Of a stretch of DNA of 64,000 nucleotides, positions 45,649 to 54,373 are shown one piece after another. Every line of letters starts with the position of its first letter. The first letter of the stretch is position 1. The stretch covers positions 5,642,001-5,706,000 of the forward strand of contig NZ_CP065373.1 in NCBI RefSeq assembly GCF_015710575.1. Direction: 5' to 3'. Below the pieces are notes generated by a model. That model had not been told where the DNA came from, searched no databases, and saw only the letters and a list, made by a program, of their open reading frames with translations. Position numbers and translations under genes: made by a program. Source of the stretch: Mycolicibacterium mengxianglii. GTDB lineage: Bacteria > Actinomycetota > Actinomycetes > Mycobacteriales > Mycobacteriaceae.

Positions 45649-46362
45649 ATGACATCCACTGCCCGCGTCGCACTCATCACCGGCGCATCACAGGGAATCG
45701 GCGAGGGCCTGGTAGCCGGGTACCGAAAGCTCGGTTACGCCGTCGTTGCCAATTCCCGCACCATCGCCGCCAGTGACGACCCCATGGTGCTGCCCGTACC
45801 AGGGGATGTCGCGCAAGCCGGCGTGGGCCGGCGAATCGTGAACGAGGCGGTCGAACACTTCGGACGCATCGACACCGTGATCAACAACGCCGGCATCTTC
45901 ATCGCCAAGCCGTTCACGGACTACACCGACGACGACTACGACGCCACCACCGGCGTGAATCTTCGTGGCTTCTTCGAGATCTCACGCGCGGCGACGGCTC
46001 AGATGCTCGAGCAGGGTAGCGGCGGCCATCTGGTCACGATCTCGACGACGCTGGTCGAACACGCCAGCTCCGCCGTGCCGTCGGCGCTGGCCTCGTTGAC
46101 CAAGGGCGGCCTGAACGCGGCTACCCGCGCGCTGGCGATCGAATACGCCGCTCGCGGAATCCGTTCCAACGCAGTGGCACTCGGAATCATCAGAACACCG
46201 ATGCACGCGCCGTCGGAATACGCCGCCCTGGCGGCATTGCACCCGGTGGGTCACGTCGGCGAGGTCTCTGACGTCGTCGACGCGGTGCTCTACCTGGAGA
46301 ACGCGCCGTTCGTCACCGGCGAGATCCTGCACGTCGACGGCGGCCAGAGCGCGGGCCATTGA
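45649..46362 (+). CDS. SDR-family protein lacking the catalytic tyrosine
   Basis: 237 aa. Cofactor motif TGASQGIGEG and NNAG present, and a Ser/Thr pair in TISTTLVEHASS, but at the YxxxK position the sequence is ALASLTKGG: Lys is kept and Tyr is replaced by Ala. Variants of this sort exist among SDRs annotated as oxidoreductases; activity is uncertain. ATG at 45649 with AGAAGGAA upstream. Co-transcribed with the next gene. Confidence 0.85.
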   Translation: MTSTARVALITGASQGIGEGLVAGYRKLGYAVVANSRTIAASDDPMVLPVPGDVAQAGVGRRIVNEAVEHFGRIDTVINNAGIFIAKPFTDYTDDDYDATTGVNLRGFFEISRAATAQMLEQGSGGHLVTISTTLVEHASSAVPSALASLTKGGLNAATRALAIEYAARGIRSNAVALGIIRTPMHAPSEYAALAALHPVGHVGEVSDVVDAVLYLENAPFVTGEILHVDGGQSAGH

Positions 46363-46363
46363 C

Positions 46364-46723
46364 ATGGATGCCTCGCAGATCATCCTCGGGACCATGGACC
46401 AGTGGAAGTCGGGGATCGATGACCATGACCCGGCTCGGGTGGGCGCCCTCGTCACCGAGGATGCGGTATTCCAAGGGCTGCGCCCCTACGGCGTCGGCCG
46501 CGACGCCGTAGCTGACTACTACAACTCCCAGCCCTCCGGCATGACGGTCACCTACCAGATACTCGAAAGTCGCAGTCCGGCAGCAAATGTCGTACATGGC
46601 TACCTGAACGCGACCTTCAGCTACGTCGACCGGGCTCCGGTGGAGCTGGCCATCGGCGTGGTGCTCGTCCGGTTTGGTGAGCAGTGGCGGGTGGCTCAGT
46701 ATCAGGCATCGCAGGTGCCATAG
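46364..46723 (+). CDS. SnoaL-like/NTF2-fold protein
   Basis: 119 aa. MDQWKSGIDDHDPARVGALVTEDAVFQGLRPYGVGRDAVADYYNSQPSGMTVTYQILE is the usual helix-strand start of this fold, ending in FGEQWRVAQYQASQ. One nt after the SDR stop, so an operon. Function unknown. Confidence 0.78.
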   Translation: MDASQIILGTMDQWKSGIDDHDPARVGALVTEDAVFQGLRPYGVGRDAVADYYNSQPSGMTVTYQILESRSPAANVVHGYLNATFSYVDRAPVELAIGVVLVRFGEQWRVAQYQASQVP

Positions 46724-46768
46724 GGGCGGGCAGAACCCACAGCCCGGCTCCGGCCAGCGTCCCGGTGG

Positions 46769-47590
46769 TCACGAAGACGTCGACTCCCGCAGGCGCGCGA
46801 AAGCGGTTTCATCGGAACTCCCCCGCGACGGGAAGTACACGAACAGTGTCTGACCGGGCGCCCCGTCGACGCTGAAACTCTCGAACTGCAGCGTGATGAC
46901 ACCGAATCCCTTGATTGCGAACCGTTTCTGGCCAATGGTGCGGGCGTAGACATCCTGGGTGGACCACAGGTGGGCGAAAGTAGCGTCCTCGGCGGCGAGG
47001 TACTCGATGAGCCGCCCGACGTCCCCGCCGGGGTAGGTCGCCGACGCGCTGCGCAACCCGGCGACGGTCTGCCCGGCGATCACATCCCAGTCGGGATAAG
47101 TCTCCTTGGCACGCGGGTCGAGGAAGGTGAAGACGGCGAGATTGCTGCCGGGGCTCCAGCCCGGGTTGACACGTTCGGCCAGTCCCGTGGCGGCGAGGAC
47201 ATCTCGGCGGGCGTTGACCACGAAGGCCGGGAAGTTCGACCAGAGACCAAGCAGTTCCCTCACACCGGGCCGAACGCTCCCCGCCACGGGGCGGTCCCTG
47301 TCGCGCCGCGATGCCGGAGAACCCAGGCGGTGCAGATGGTCGCGTTCGGCGGTGTCCAAGCGCAGCGCATCGGCGATGGCGTCGAGCACCTCCGGTGACG
47401 GGTTCCGGTCGCGGCCCTGCTCGAGGCGGGCGTAGTAGGTGGCACTGACGCCGGCGAGGGTCGCCAGCTCTTCGCGGCGCAGTCCCGGCACACGACGGCG
47501 GTCGACGAGGACCACGCCTGCCGCCCGTGGATCGACCCGTTCACGGCGACTACGCAGAAATGACCCCAGAGAGTGGATCTCTGCTTCCAT
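46769..47590 (-). CDS. MmyB-like XRE-family transcriptional regulator
   Basis: 273 aa. N-terminal HTH_31/XRE: LGSFLRSRRERVDP ... RRVPGLRREELATLAGVSATYYARLEQGRDRNPSPEVLDAIADAL; C-terminal MmyB ligand-binding domain with FVVNARRDVLAATGLA and the ATFAHLWSTQDVY segment. Such regulators usually control an adjacent SDR gene. Start at 47590 (GGAAGG upstream). Divergent from the SDR at 47689. Confidence 0.9.
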   Translation of the reverse strand: MEAEIHSLGSFLRSRRERVDPRAAGVVLVDRRRVPGLRREELATLAGVSATYYARLEQGRDRNPSPEVLDAIADALRLDTAERDHLHRLGSPASRRDRDRPVAGSVRPGVRELLGLWSNFPAFVVNARRDVLAATGLAERVNPGWSPGSNLAVFTFLDPRAKETYPDWDVIAGQTVAGLRSASATYPGGDVGRLIEYLAAEDATFAHLWSTQDVYARTIGQKRFAIKGFGVITLQFESFSVDGAPGQTLFVYFPSRGSSDETAFARLRESTSS

Positions 47591-47631
47591 CCTTCCATCG
47601 TAATGGCGCACCACCCGAAGCTGGCCCTGTC

Positions 47632-47659
47632 AGTGCCACCCTTGACAAGGCGTGGCGCT
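47632..47659. promoter_or_regulatory. Candidate MmyB operator: nested dyads
   Basis: Outer 8-bp arms AGTGCCAC and GTGGCGCT (one mismatch) surround an inner perfect CCTTG-a-CAAGG dyad, nearly concentric. A TTGACA -35-like hexamer (47642-47647) lies inside it. Centred about midway between the two divergent starts. Confidence 0.58.
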
Positions 47660-47688
47660 GCCAGCCGTGCGGTGGCGACTATGAAGAC

Positions 47689-48546
47689 ATGACTTCACCA
47701 ACTGATCTGCAATCGCCCGTCTGGCTCATCACGGGGTGTTCGAGCGGCCTCGGGAAAGCCCTTGCCACGCATGCCCTCGAGCGCGGCGATCGCGTCGCCG
47801 TGACGGCCCGAGACCGGGACGCCGTCATTCCACTTACGAAGGTGTACGGCGACCGCGCACTGCCCCTCGCGCTCGATGTCACCGATCCGGCATCGGTCGG
47901 CGCTGCCGTGGCCGAGGCCGAGAACGTCTTCGGACGGATCGACGTGCTGGTGAACAACGCCGGCTACGGGTATCTCGCTGCCATCGAGGAAGGTGAGGAC
48001 GCGGCCGTCCGCCAACTCTTCGACACCAACGTGCACGGGGTGACCACCGTCTTGAAGGCGGTGTTGCCCGGCATGCGGGCGCGTCGAAGCGGCCGCATCC
48101 TCAACGTCTCATCGTTCGGCGGCTTGGCCGCCTTTCCCGCCACCGGGTACTACCACGCAACCAAGTTCGCCCTGGAGGGCCTGTCGGAATCCCTCGCTGG
48201 TGAACTGTCGCCTCTCGGCATTCACGTCACGATCGTGGAGCCCGGTGGGATGCGCACTGAGTGGGCCGGTGCCTCGATGCGGCAATCACACTTGCACATA
48301 GCCGATTACGATGACTCGGCCGGAAAGCGTCGCCAGAGCACGCTGGCGGTGTCGGGCAACCAGCCCGGGGACCCCGCACGCGCGGCGGCGGCGATGGCCG
48401 CAGTCGTCGACGCCACCGACCCACCGCTGCGTCTGCTACTGGGCTCCGACGCACTGGGCGGCGTCCGTGCCCGCTTCGATCGCCTCAAAGCCGAGGTCGA
48501 CGCCAATGAGGCATTGACCATCAGCGCGGACAGGCGCTCCTCGTGA
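47689..48546 (+). CDS. Classical short-chain dehydrogenase/reductase
   Basis: 285 aa. TGCSSGLGKAL cofactor motif, NNAGYG, VSSFGG Ser, YHATK active site. Paralogous to the SDR at 28938. Start at 47689. Overlaps the next SDR-like gene by 4 nt and is divergent from the MmyB regulator. Confidence 0.9.
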   Translation: MTSPTDLQSPVWLITGCSSGLGKALATHALERGDRVAVTARDRDAVIPLTKVYGDRALPLALDVTDPASVGAAVAEAENVFGRIDVLVNNAGYGYLAAIEEGEDAAVRQLFDTNVHGVTTVLKAVLPGMRARRSGRILNVSSFGGLAAFPATGYYHATKFALEGLSESLAGELSPLGIHVTIVEPGGMRTEWAGASMRQSHLHIADYDDSAGKRRQSTLAVSGNQPGDPARAAAAMAAVVDATDPPLRLLLGSDALGGVRARFDRLKAEVDANEALTISADRRSS

Positions 48547-49199
48547 CGACGGGCGCATTGATTGTTGTGGGCGCCGGGCCGGGCGTCGGGGCCGCCGCGG
48601 CTCGCCGATTCGCCGTTGAAGGACATCGGGTCGGTCTCGTCGCACGCGATCCGGAGCGTCTTGCCGACCTCGGGCGCAGCCTCTCGGCTGATGGGATAAC
48701 CATTGCGACGGCCGCCGCCGACGTGACCGACACCCCTGCCCTCGAAGGTGCGCTCGCCGGGCTCACCGACGAGCTCGGAGACGTGGACACAATGCTTTTC
48801 AGTCCGCGCCCGAGTCTGTCGTGGATCAAGCCGGTGCTCGAAACCACAGGCGAGGACGTTGCCGCGGCGCTCGCGCTCAACGTCGTCGCGGCCACGACCG
48901 CCGTTCGCGCCGTGCTGGGGCCGATGCTCGGACGCGGCAGCGGCAGCTTGCTGTTCACCACCGGAGGAGCTGCGCTGGAGCCGCACCGCGACCGTGCTGT
49001 CTCGGGTATCGCCTACGCCGCGGAGTCGGTGTGGGTGCGCATGCTGCACGACGCCCTGGCGCCGAAGGGTGTCCTGGCAGCACAGTTGACCATTGTGGGC
49101 GGCATCGGCCCCGACCAGCGGCACCATCCCGCGGCCGTCGCCGAACAGCTGTGGCAACTGCGGACCAACAGGGACCGGCCGTTGGTGGTACTGCGCTGA
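48543..49199 (+). CDS. Atypical SDR-fold protein without YxxxK
   Basis: 218 aa. Begins GALIVVGAGPGVGAAAARRFAVEGHRVGLVARD, an SDR-like Rossmann start with GAGPGVG. At the active-site position the sequence is AYAAESVWVRM, so the Lys of YxxxK is absent, and the NNAG motif is replaced by FSPRP. It may bind a nucleotide without classical SDR chemistry, or belong to a variant subgroup. GTG overlaps the upstream SDR stop; co-translated. Confidence 0.8.
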   Translation: MTTGALIVVGAGPGVGAAAARRFAVEGHRVGLVARDPERLADLGRSLSADGITIATAAADVTDTPALEGALAGLTDELGDVDTMLFSPRPSLSWIKPVLETTGEDVAAALALNVVAATTAVRAVLGPMLGRGSGSLLFTTGGAALEPHRDRAVSGIAYAAESVWVRMLHDALAPKGVLAAQLTIVGGIGPDQRHHPAAVAEQLWQLRTNRDRPLVVLR

Positions 49200-49217
49200 C
49201 CATCCAACGCACGCCCG

Positions 49218-50408
49218 TCACGACCGCACCGTGTCGTCGAGCCAGTCGAACATCCGCTGGTGGAACAACGTCAGTGCGCCCTCGTGGCAGTGTTCTCCGG
49301 CGCCCTCGGCAGCGGTGAACTTCAAGTATGTCTTCGGGCAGTGCAGCGCCTCGTAGAGCTTGGCCGCCCCGTCCGATGAGAACTGGTCGTTTTCGGCCTC
49401 GCAGACCAGGGTTGGGCAGGTGATCTGCGCCGCGACGTCGGTGAGGTCGTACTTGGCCACCTCGGCGAGCAGTTCCTGGGCAGTGGCTACGTCGAACGCC
49501 CACCGGGCGTTCGACAGAATCCACCGCACCTGGCTTGGTGCTGCTGCGAGGTCATTCATCAAATGGTCGATCGCTGCGATCCGTTGCTTCGAATCATTGT
49601 CACGCTGCTGCTGTTCTATGTACGCGGCGAAGTTGAAGTTGAACATGCCGTCGTAGGCAATGCAGGCGGCGAGTCGGTGCTCGAACGCGGCGGCCCGCGG
49701 TGCCAAATACCCCCCCATGCTCATCCCGACCAGTGCGAGCCGATCGGCATCCACCCCGCGCAGAGTGAGGGCGAAGTCCACCACCGGGCTCACGACGGCC
49801 TCCCAGTCGTACCGGAAGGGCAGGTGTTCCACGCGCAGGGCTGATCCCTGTCCGGGACCCTCGAAGATCAGGCAGTTCCACCCGTACCGGCCCGCGGCCT
49901 CACCCAGAACGTAGAACAACTCCTCGACCGTGGAGTCAAAACCGCCGTGCACCAACAATGTTGGGCCGGGATTGTCACCGCTGACGTTGAGGTAGTAACC
50001 CTCCAGCAGGACCCCCTCGTAGGGGATGCGCACCCGTTCCCACCGCCCCTGGATCTGAGCAGCGCTTCGGAACGTTTCAATGGCGCGCGCAGAGGTGTCG
50101 GCGACGCGCGGATCGTTGCGCGGATCATCGCGCAGGAAGAATTCGGCGGTCCGGTAGTAATTGGAGGCACGCAGGTACGCACCGGCGGCGCTCACCGAGT
50201 GCCCATCGGCGGTGCACTTGTCGGCGATGTCGGCGATCCGGTCGGCAAGCGCCCGCCATTCCCGGTACCAAGATTCCCAGTCACCGGGTGTGATCCGTTC
50301 AGCGGTGGTGATGACCTCGCCGATATCGGCTCCCCCGTAGGCGGTGTACCCCACCGCGCGCAACGTTTCGAACGAGAAGGACTCGTCGGTGTCGAAGATG
50401 AAATGCAT
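49218..50408 (-). CDS. Alpha/beta hydrolase with N-terminal helical extension
   Basis: 396 aa. Residues 1-120 are helical, then the hydrolase core: LLVHGGFDS oxyanion loop, nucleophile Ser230 in GMSMGG, Asp in CEAENDQFS and His in EHCHEG. The layout resembles dipeptidyl-peptidase-like/2,6-dihydroxypseudooxynicotine-hydrolase-like proteins that use an N-terminal cap; substrate unknown. ATG at 50408; an in-frame extension to 50462 is not preferred. Confidence 0.85.
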   Translation of the reverse strand: MHFIFDTDESFSFETLRAVGYTAYGGADIGEVITTAERITPGDWESWYREWRALADRIADIADKCTADGHSVSAAGAYLRASNYYRTAEFFLRDDPRNDPRVADTSARAIETFRSAAQIQGRWERVRIPYEGVLLEGYYLNVSGDNPGPTLLVHGGFDSTVEELFYVLGEAAGRYGWNCLIFEGPGQGSALRVEHLPFRYDWEAVVSPVVDFALTLRGVDADRLALVGMSMGGYLAPRAAAFEHRLAACIAYDGMFNFNFAAYIEQQQRDNDSKQRIAAIDHLMNDLAAAPSQVRWILSNARWAFDVATAQELLAEVAKYDLTDVAAQITCPTLVCEAENDQFSSDGAAKLYEALHCPKTYLKFTAAEGAGEHCHEGALTLFHQRMFDWLDDTVRS

Positions 50409-50723
50409 GACCACCCCTATCGGGTAAACGCAACCTTTCGTTGCTGTAGACCACCATCCCACGGAAAATGGCCTAATGCAACGATTCGGTGCGATTACAG
50501 CTGATCAGCAGGTGACTCGGGGCGTACGGACAGGCGGCCGCAGCGTGGTGTGCGGAGCGATTAGCACCGTCGTCCAATTACATTGCGCAGGAGCCATTTT
50601 GGACGATCACCAAAAGCCATTGGCGATTCGGTGCAATGGCCGGCCTGTAGAGACGGACCACTGTGCCGATAAAGCAGTGAGGGCGCCCGCGATGCGGGCG
50701 CCCTCACAAGTCACGGCTACCGA
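50409..50723. other. 315-bp intergenic region
   Basis: Before the hydrolase gene and after the small secreted gene. It has a strong hairpin (50678-50706), an 11-mer CGATTCGGTGC repeated at 50482 and 50624, and a 7-bp dyad GCCATTG/CAATGGC (50616-50640) whose loop contains the second copy. No gene seen. Confidence 0.5.
50678..50706 (-). terminator. Strong terminator hairpin
   Basis: Perfect 13-bp stem TGAGGGCGCCCGC/GCGGGCGCCCTCA with a 3-nt loop, 17 nt after the stop of the small secreted protein gene. No long U-run, as usual in this group. Confidence 0.8.
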
Positions 50724-50951
50724 TCAGTTGTGCACAGACGTGTCAACGTGCGGCACCTTCACCGACGGGACGAGCTGACCGATCCACGGGTTGTTGCGGT
50801 GATCGCCGCCGTACCCGAAGACAGAGCCGTAATCATGGTCGTGCCGACCCGATCCGTGCCGATCGTGATCAGCCTGAGCCGGACCGGCAAAGCCAATCAC
50901 GGCTGCGGACAACGCGCCGGCGACAATGCCTACCAATCCGAACTTCTTCAT
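50724..50951 (-). CDS. Small secreted protein, His/Asp-rich
   Basis: 75 aa. Signal peptide MKKFGLVGIVAGALSAAVIGFAGPAQA with cleavage after AQA, leaving a mature protein of about 48 residues starting DHDRHGSGRHDHDYG, rich in His, Asp and Gly. Such mycobacterial proteins are of unknown role; the His/Asp cluster could bind metal (inference). GAGGCG upstream and strong terminator downstream support a real gene. Confidence 0.78.
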   Translation of the reverse strand: MKKFGLVGIVAGALSAAVIGFAGPAQADHDRHGSGRHDHDYGSVFGYGGDHRNNPWIGQLVPSVKVPHVDTSVHN

Positions 50952-51409
50952 CGAGCTCGCCTCTTTCCTCTATTGAGCTCGTCGACGGGCGGAAGTCCGA
51001 CGACTTGGTTAGTAACCAGACCAACGGCGGATTGATTCCATGGGCCAACGGTTTTCGTGAGTGATACGACACGCAGAACACTCGTACCGACCCTCGCACC
51101 GCGCCCACGTTGGCCACTTTCACTCACGTGCGGGCCGCAGATATCGACGACATATTCGGACTGGGTTGGTGCACAAGGGAATACGCACAGCAAGTTCCGT
51201 CAAGACCGCTACCGTCCGCTCGGACCTCCTCGAGCAGTGTGCGCTCCACTCCAGCAGCATCGTCGCACTTGCCGGCAGCGCAACGACGCTGACGCTGGGC
51301 CACCCGAGCCTTGCTTAATGGAACATCGCTCCGTATTCTAGGTGGAGCGCTGTTCCGGTTATGAGTTCCGTGCGACCAGCGTGCATATTCCGCCACCGCA
51401 GGAGAAACC
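50952..51409. other. 458-bp divergent intergenic region
   Basis: Promoter region for the small secreted protein (minus) and the SDR (plus). Contains the 37-bp dyad at 51320-51356. Short open frames inside lack RBS and recognisable sequence. Confidence 0.5.
51320..51356. promoter_or_regulatory. Candidate operator, 13-bp inverted repeat around a -10-like hexamer
   Basis: Arms GGAACATCGCTCC and GGAGCGCTGTTCC match at 12 of 13 positions with an 11-nt spacer containing TATTCT (51334-51339 region). TTGCTT about 18 bp upstream could be the -35. 54 bp before the SDR start. Confidence 0.6.
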
Positions 51410-52402
51410 ATGGATACCCACCACAATCAGCACCCGCTCGGATCCGGCTTCACCGCAGCGTCAACCGTGGACGACGTCCTGCAAGGTATCGACCTGGCCG
51501 GCACCAACGTCGTCGTCACCGGCGGCCACACCGGGCTGGGCCTGCAGACCACCCGGGCGTTGACCGCGGCGGGGGCGTCGGTGACCGTCGGCGCCCGAAG
51601 AGTTGATCGGGCCACCGCCGCGCTGTCAGACATCCCAGGCGTCGAGATCGGTGAGCTCGACCTCGTGGACGTGGCCTCTGTCGACGGCTTCGTCTCCCGG
51701 TGGCTCGAGTCAGACCGCCCGCTACACGTACTGATCAACAACGCGGGGCTGCCCGCCCCGGCCGAAGTACTCCGGGACACCCGCGGCTATGAGGCGCAGT
51801 TCGCCACCAATCACCTCGGGCATTTCCAGTTGACACTCGGCCTGCTGCCTGCACTGCGGGCCGCCCACGGCGCCCGTGTGGTCAACGTATCGTCCGGCGC
51901 TCAACGGTTTTCCGACATCCATTGGGACGACGTCCACCTGACCTCCGGATACGACCCGAACGTTGCCTACGCGCAGTCGAAGACCGCCAACGTGCTTTTT
52001 GCCGTCGAGCTGGACCGTCGGTGGTCAGCGGACGGCATCCGCGGCTACGCGGTACACCCCGGCGTTGTCGTCGGGACAAACGTCAACGGAGCCGCGGGGC
52101 AGGGCCAGCTGCGAGCAATGGGTCTCATCGACGACACCGGCCAACCGATCATCAGGCCGGAGACCGGCCGCAAGACCCCTCAGCAGGGGGCTGCCACCAT
52201 CGTCTTCGCAGCCACCAGCCCGTTGCTCGCCGATATCGGGGGCGTGTACCTCAAGGACAACGACATCTCGGCCCTTGCGGCAGAACCGCTGCCGATGACC
52301 TTTGATCCCGACGTCGATATCCCGGGCGAGGTCGCTCCACACTCCATCGACCCTGAATCTGCGGCGCGACTGTGGGAGTTGAGCGAGGAACTTCTCGCGT
52401 GA
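51410..52402 (+). CDS. SDR-family oxidoreductase (retinol dehydrogenase-like)
   Basis: 330 aa. TGGHTGLGLQTTRAL, INNAGL, NVSSGAQ and YAQSK are present in order; the HWDDVHLTSGY segment and LGHFQLTLGLL fit the retinol-dehydrogenase/oxidoreductase-C subgroup. Monocistronic behind the 51320 dyad. Confidence 0.88.
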   Translation: MDTHHNQHPLGSGFTAASTVDDVLQGIDLAGTNVVVTGGHTGLGLQTTRALTAAGASVTVGARRVDRATAALSDIPGVEIGELDLVDVASVDGFVSRWLESDRPLHVLINNAGLPAPAEVLRDTRGYEAQFATNHLGHFQLTLGLLPALRAAHGARVVNVSSGAQRFSDIHWDDVHLTSGYDPNVAYAQSKTANVLFAVELDRRWSADGIRGYAVHPGVVVGTNVNGAAGQGQLRAMGLIDDTGQPIIRPETGRKTPQQGAATIVFAATSPLLADIGGVYLKDNDISALAAEPLPMTFDPDVDIPGEVAPHSIDPESAARLWELSEELLA

Positions 52403-52457
52403 CGACTCGGTAGTGAAGGCCCTGATCAGGTACTTCAACACTTTGTAGAGACGGATT

Positions 52458-52470
52458 CAACAAATTGTTG
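52458..52470. promoter_or_regulatory. Candidate operator CAACAA-a-TTGTTG upstream of the ABC/PLP-HTH operon
   Basis: Perfect 6-bp inverted repeat with a single central base, 34 bp before the binding-protein start. Low GC relative to surroundings. Plausible binding site for the operon's own fusion regulator. Confidence 0.55.
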
Positions 52471-52503
52471 TAGCGTGCCACGCATCACACCTTGGAGGCC
52501 ATG

Positions 52504-53463
52504 ATGCGATCACCGTCGTCCGCCCGTTCCCGTCTCACCGTGCTGTTCGTTGGGGTCCTCGCTGCCGGCGTCACCGCCTGCGGCAGCGGTGTCGGCGGCG
52601 ACAGTGGCAGCGAACCCGAGGCCAGCGGCGGCCAGTCGGCGATTCCTGACAACACCGCGCTCATTGCCGAGATCGAACCGGACCCGGCACTCACCGCCGG
52701 ACTGCCCCCCGCGGTGGCGCAGTCCAAGACCGTCAACGTCGGTTCCAATATCCAGTCGGCGCCGAACAATTTCTACGCCGCCGACGGCAAGACGCCGATC
52801 GGGTACGAAGTCGACCTGGCCAAAGCGATCGGATCGAAACTCGGCGTGGAGATGGCCTACCAGGACATGGCCTTCGGCTCGCTGATCACGAGTCTGCAGT
52901 CCGGCCGCATAGACATGACCATGGCCGCGATGAACGACACCAAGGAGCGTCAACAGCAGATCGACTTCGTTGACTACTTCTCCTCGGGGATCACGATCAT
53001 GGTGCAGAAGGGCAACCCGGAGGGCATCACCGGACCGGACACATTGTGCGGCAAGACGGTTGCCGTGGTGCAAGGCACCAGCCACCAGAAGTTCGCCGAC
53101 ACGCAGAGTGCCGAATGCGTGCAGGCCGGTAAGCCCGCCATCACGGTGACGGCCACCGACAGCGACACCCAGAACCAGAATCAACTGCGCACCGGACGGG
53201 TCGCGGCGATCCTCAACGATCTGCCCAGCGCGGTGTACATCTCCAGGACCGCCGGCGACGGTGAAACGTTCGAGGTGGTACCCGGGCCCCCGATCGAAGG
53301 CGGGCCGTACGGCATTGGATTCGCCAAGACCAACGCGGCGCTGCGCGATTCGGTGAGCAAAGCACTCGGCGAACTGATGGCCGACGGCACCTACCTCGAG
53401 ATCCTGCAGAGCTGGGGTGTCGAACAAGGCGCGCTGAAGGAACCCGCCATCAATGGAGCCTGA
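52504..53463 (+). CDS. Amino acid ABC importer, substrate-binding lipoprotein
   Basis: About 319 aa. Lipoprotein signal with VTAC lipobox then a Gly/Ser linker; body is an SBP_bac_3 domain: NVGSNIQSAPNNFYAADGKTPIGYEVDLAKAIGSKLGV, FGSLITSLQSGRIDMTMAAMNDTKERQQQIDFVDYF. Binds a polar amino acid or related compound. ATG 52504 is best spaced from GGAGG (52494-52498 region). Start of a four-gene operon. Confidence 0.9.
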   Translation: MRSPSSARSRLTVLFVGVLAAGVTACGSGVGGDSGSEPEASGGQSAIPDNTALIAEIEPDPALTAGLPPAVAQSKTVNVGSNIQSAPNNFYAADGKTPIGYEVDLAKAIGSKLGVEMAYQDMAFGSLITSLQSGRIDMTMAAMNDTKERQQQIDFVDYFSSGITIMVQKGNPEGITGPDTLCGKTVAVVQGTSHQKFADTQSAECVQAGKPAITVTATDSDTQNQNQLRTGRVAAILNDLPSAVYISRTAGDGETFEVVPGPPIEGGPYGIGFAKTNAALRDSVSKALGELMADGTYLEILQSWGVEQGALKEPAINGA

Positions 53464-54373
53464 ATCTTCTCCCCCGGGCAGCGCTGACCCTGACACCCTC
53501 CCGATCGTCCGGCTCCGGCACTGGGGGCGGTGGGTCAGTGCGGCCGTCATCCTGGCGCTGCTCGTAGCGCTGTTCGTCGCCTTGGCACAAGCGAAGATCG
53601 ACTGGGCAGCGGTACCCGATTTCGTGGTCTACCGCGTGATGATCATCGGCCTGGTGAACACGGTGTTGCTCGCCGTGATCGCGCAAGCGGTCGCCATTGT
53701 CATCGGGATCGTCATCGCATTGATGCGTCGGAGTGCAAACCCCGTTGCGAGTCGGTTCGCTTCGGCCTACATCTGGCTGTTCCGCGGACTGCCCGTCCTG
53801 CTGCAGATCCTCATCTGGTACAACCTGGCGCTGGTCATCCCGACGATCTCGATCCCGCTGCCGTTCGGCGGACACCTGATCGACGAGCCCACCAACGTGC
53901 TCGTGAGCGCGTTCACCGCGGCGTTGCTCGGGTTGGCGCTCAACGAGAGCGCCTACATGGCCGAGATCGTGCGGGCCGGACTCAACAGCGTGGACAGTGG
54001 ACAGACCGAGGCCGCGAAATCGATTGGCATGGCACCGGCTGTCACGCTTCGCCGGGTGGTGCTGCCGCAGGCGATGCGGGTGATCATCCCGCCGACCGGC
54101 AATGACTTCATCGACATGTTGAAGGGCACCTCGATCGCGTCCGTGATCGGCGTGACGGAACTGCTCCACGCGGCCAACAACATCTCGTCCCACAACTTGC
54201 TGGTGATGGAAACGCTGTTCGCCGCGGCGGTTTGGTACATGGTGGTGGTGACCGTCGCGGGTGCGGGGCAGCATTACCTGGAGCGGACGTTCGGCGCCGC
54301 CGAACGCAGCGTCGCCGCGCAGGCCGCCAAGGCATTACGGGCCATTCCGCTGACGAGGGGTGCGCGTGTCTGA
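53453..54373 (+). CDS. Amino acid ABC importer, permease (HisM/GlnP family)
   Basis: 306 aa. Transmembrane permease with [37 protein letters not shown] and the EAA loop [24 protein letters not shown]. Overlaps the binding-protein gene by 11 nt. N-terminal tail is longer than average. Confidence 0.92.
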   Translation: MEPESSPPGSADPDTLPIVRLRHWGRWVSAAVILALLVALFVALAQAKIDWAAVPDFVVYRVMIIGLVNTVLLAVIAQAVAIVIGIVIALMRRSANPVASRFASAYIWLFRGLPVLLQILIWYNLALVIPTISIPLPFGGHLIDEPTNVLVSAFTAALLGLALNESAYMAEIVRAGLNSVDSGQTEAAKSIGMAPAVTLRRVVLPQAMRVIIPPTGNDFIDMLKGTSIASVIGVTELLHAANNISSHNLLVMETLFAAAVWYMVVVTVAGAGQHYLERTFGAAERSVAAQAAKALRAIPLTRGARV

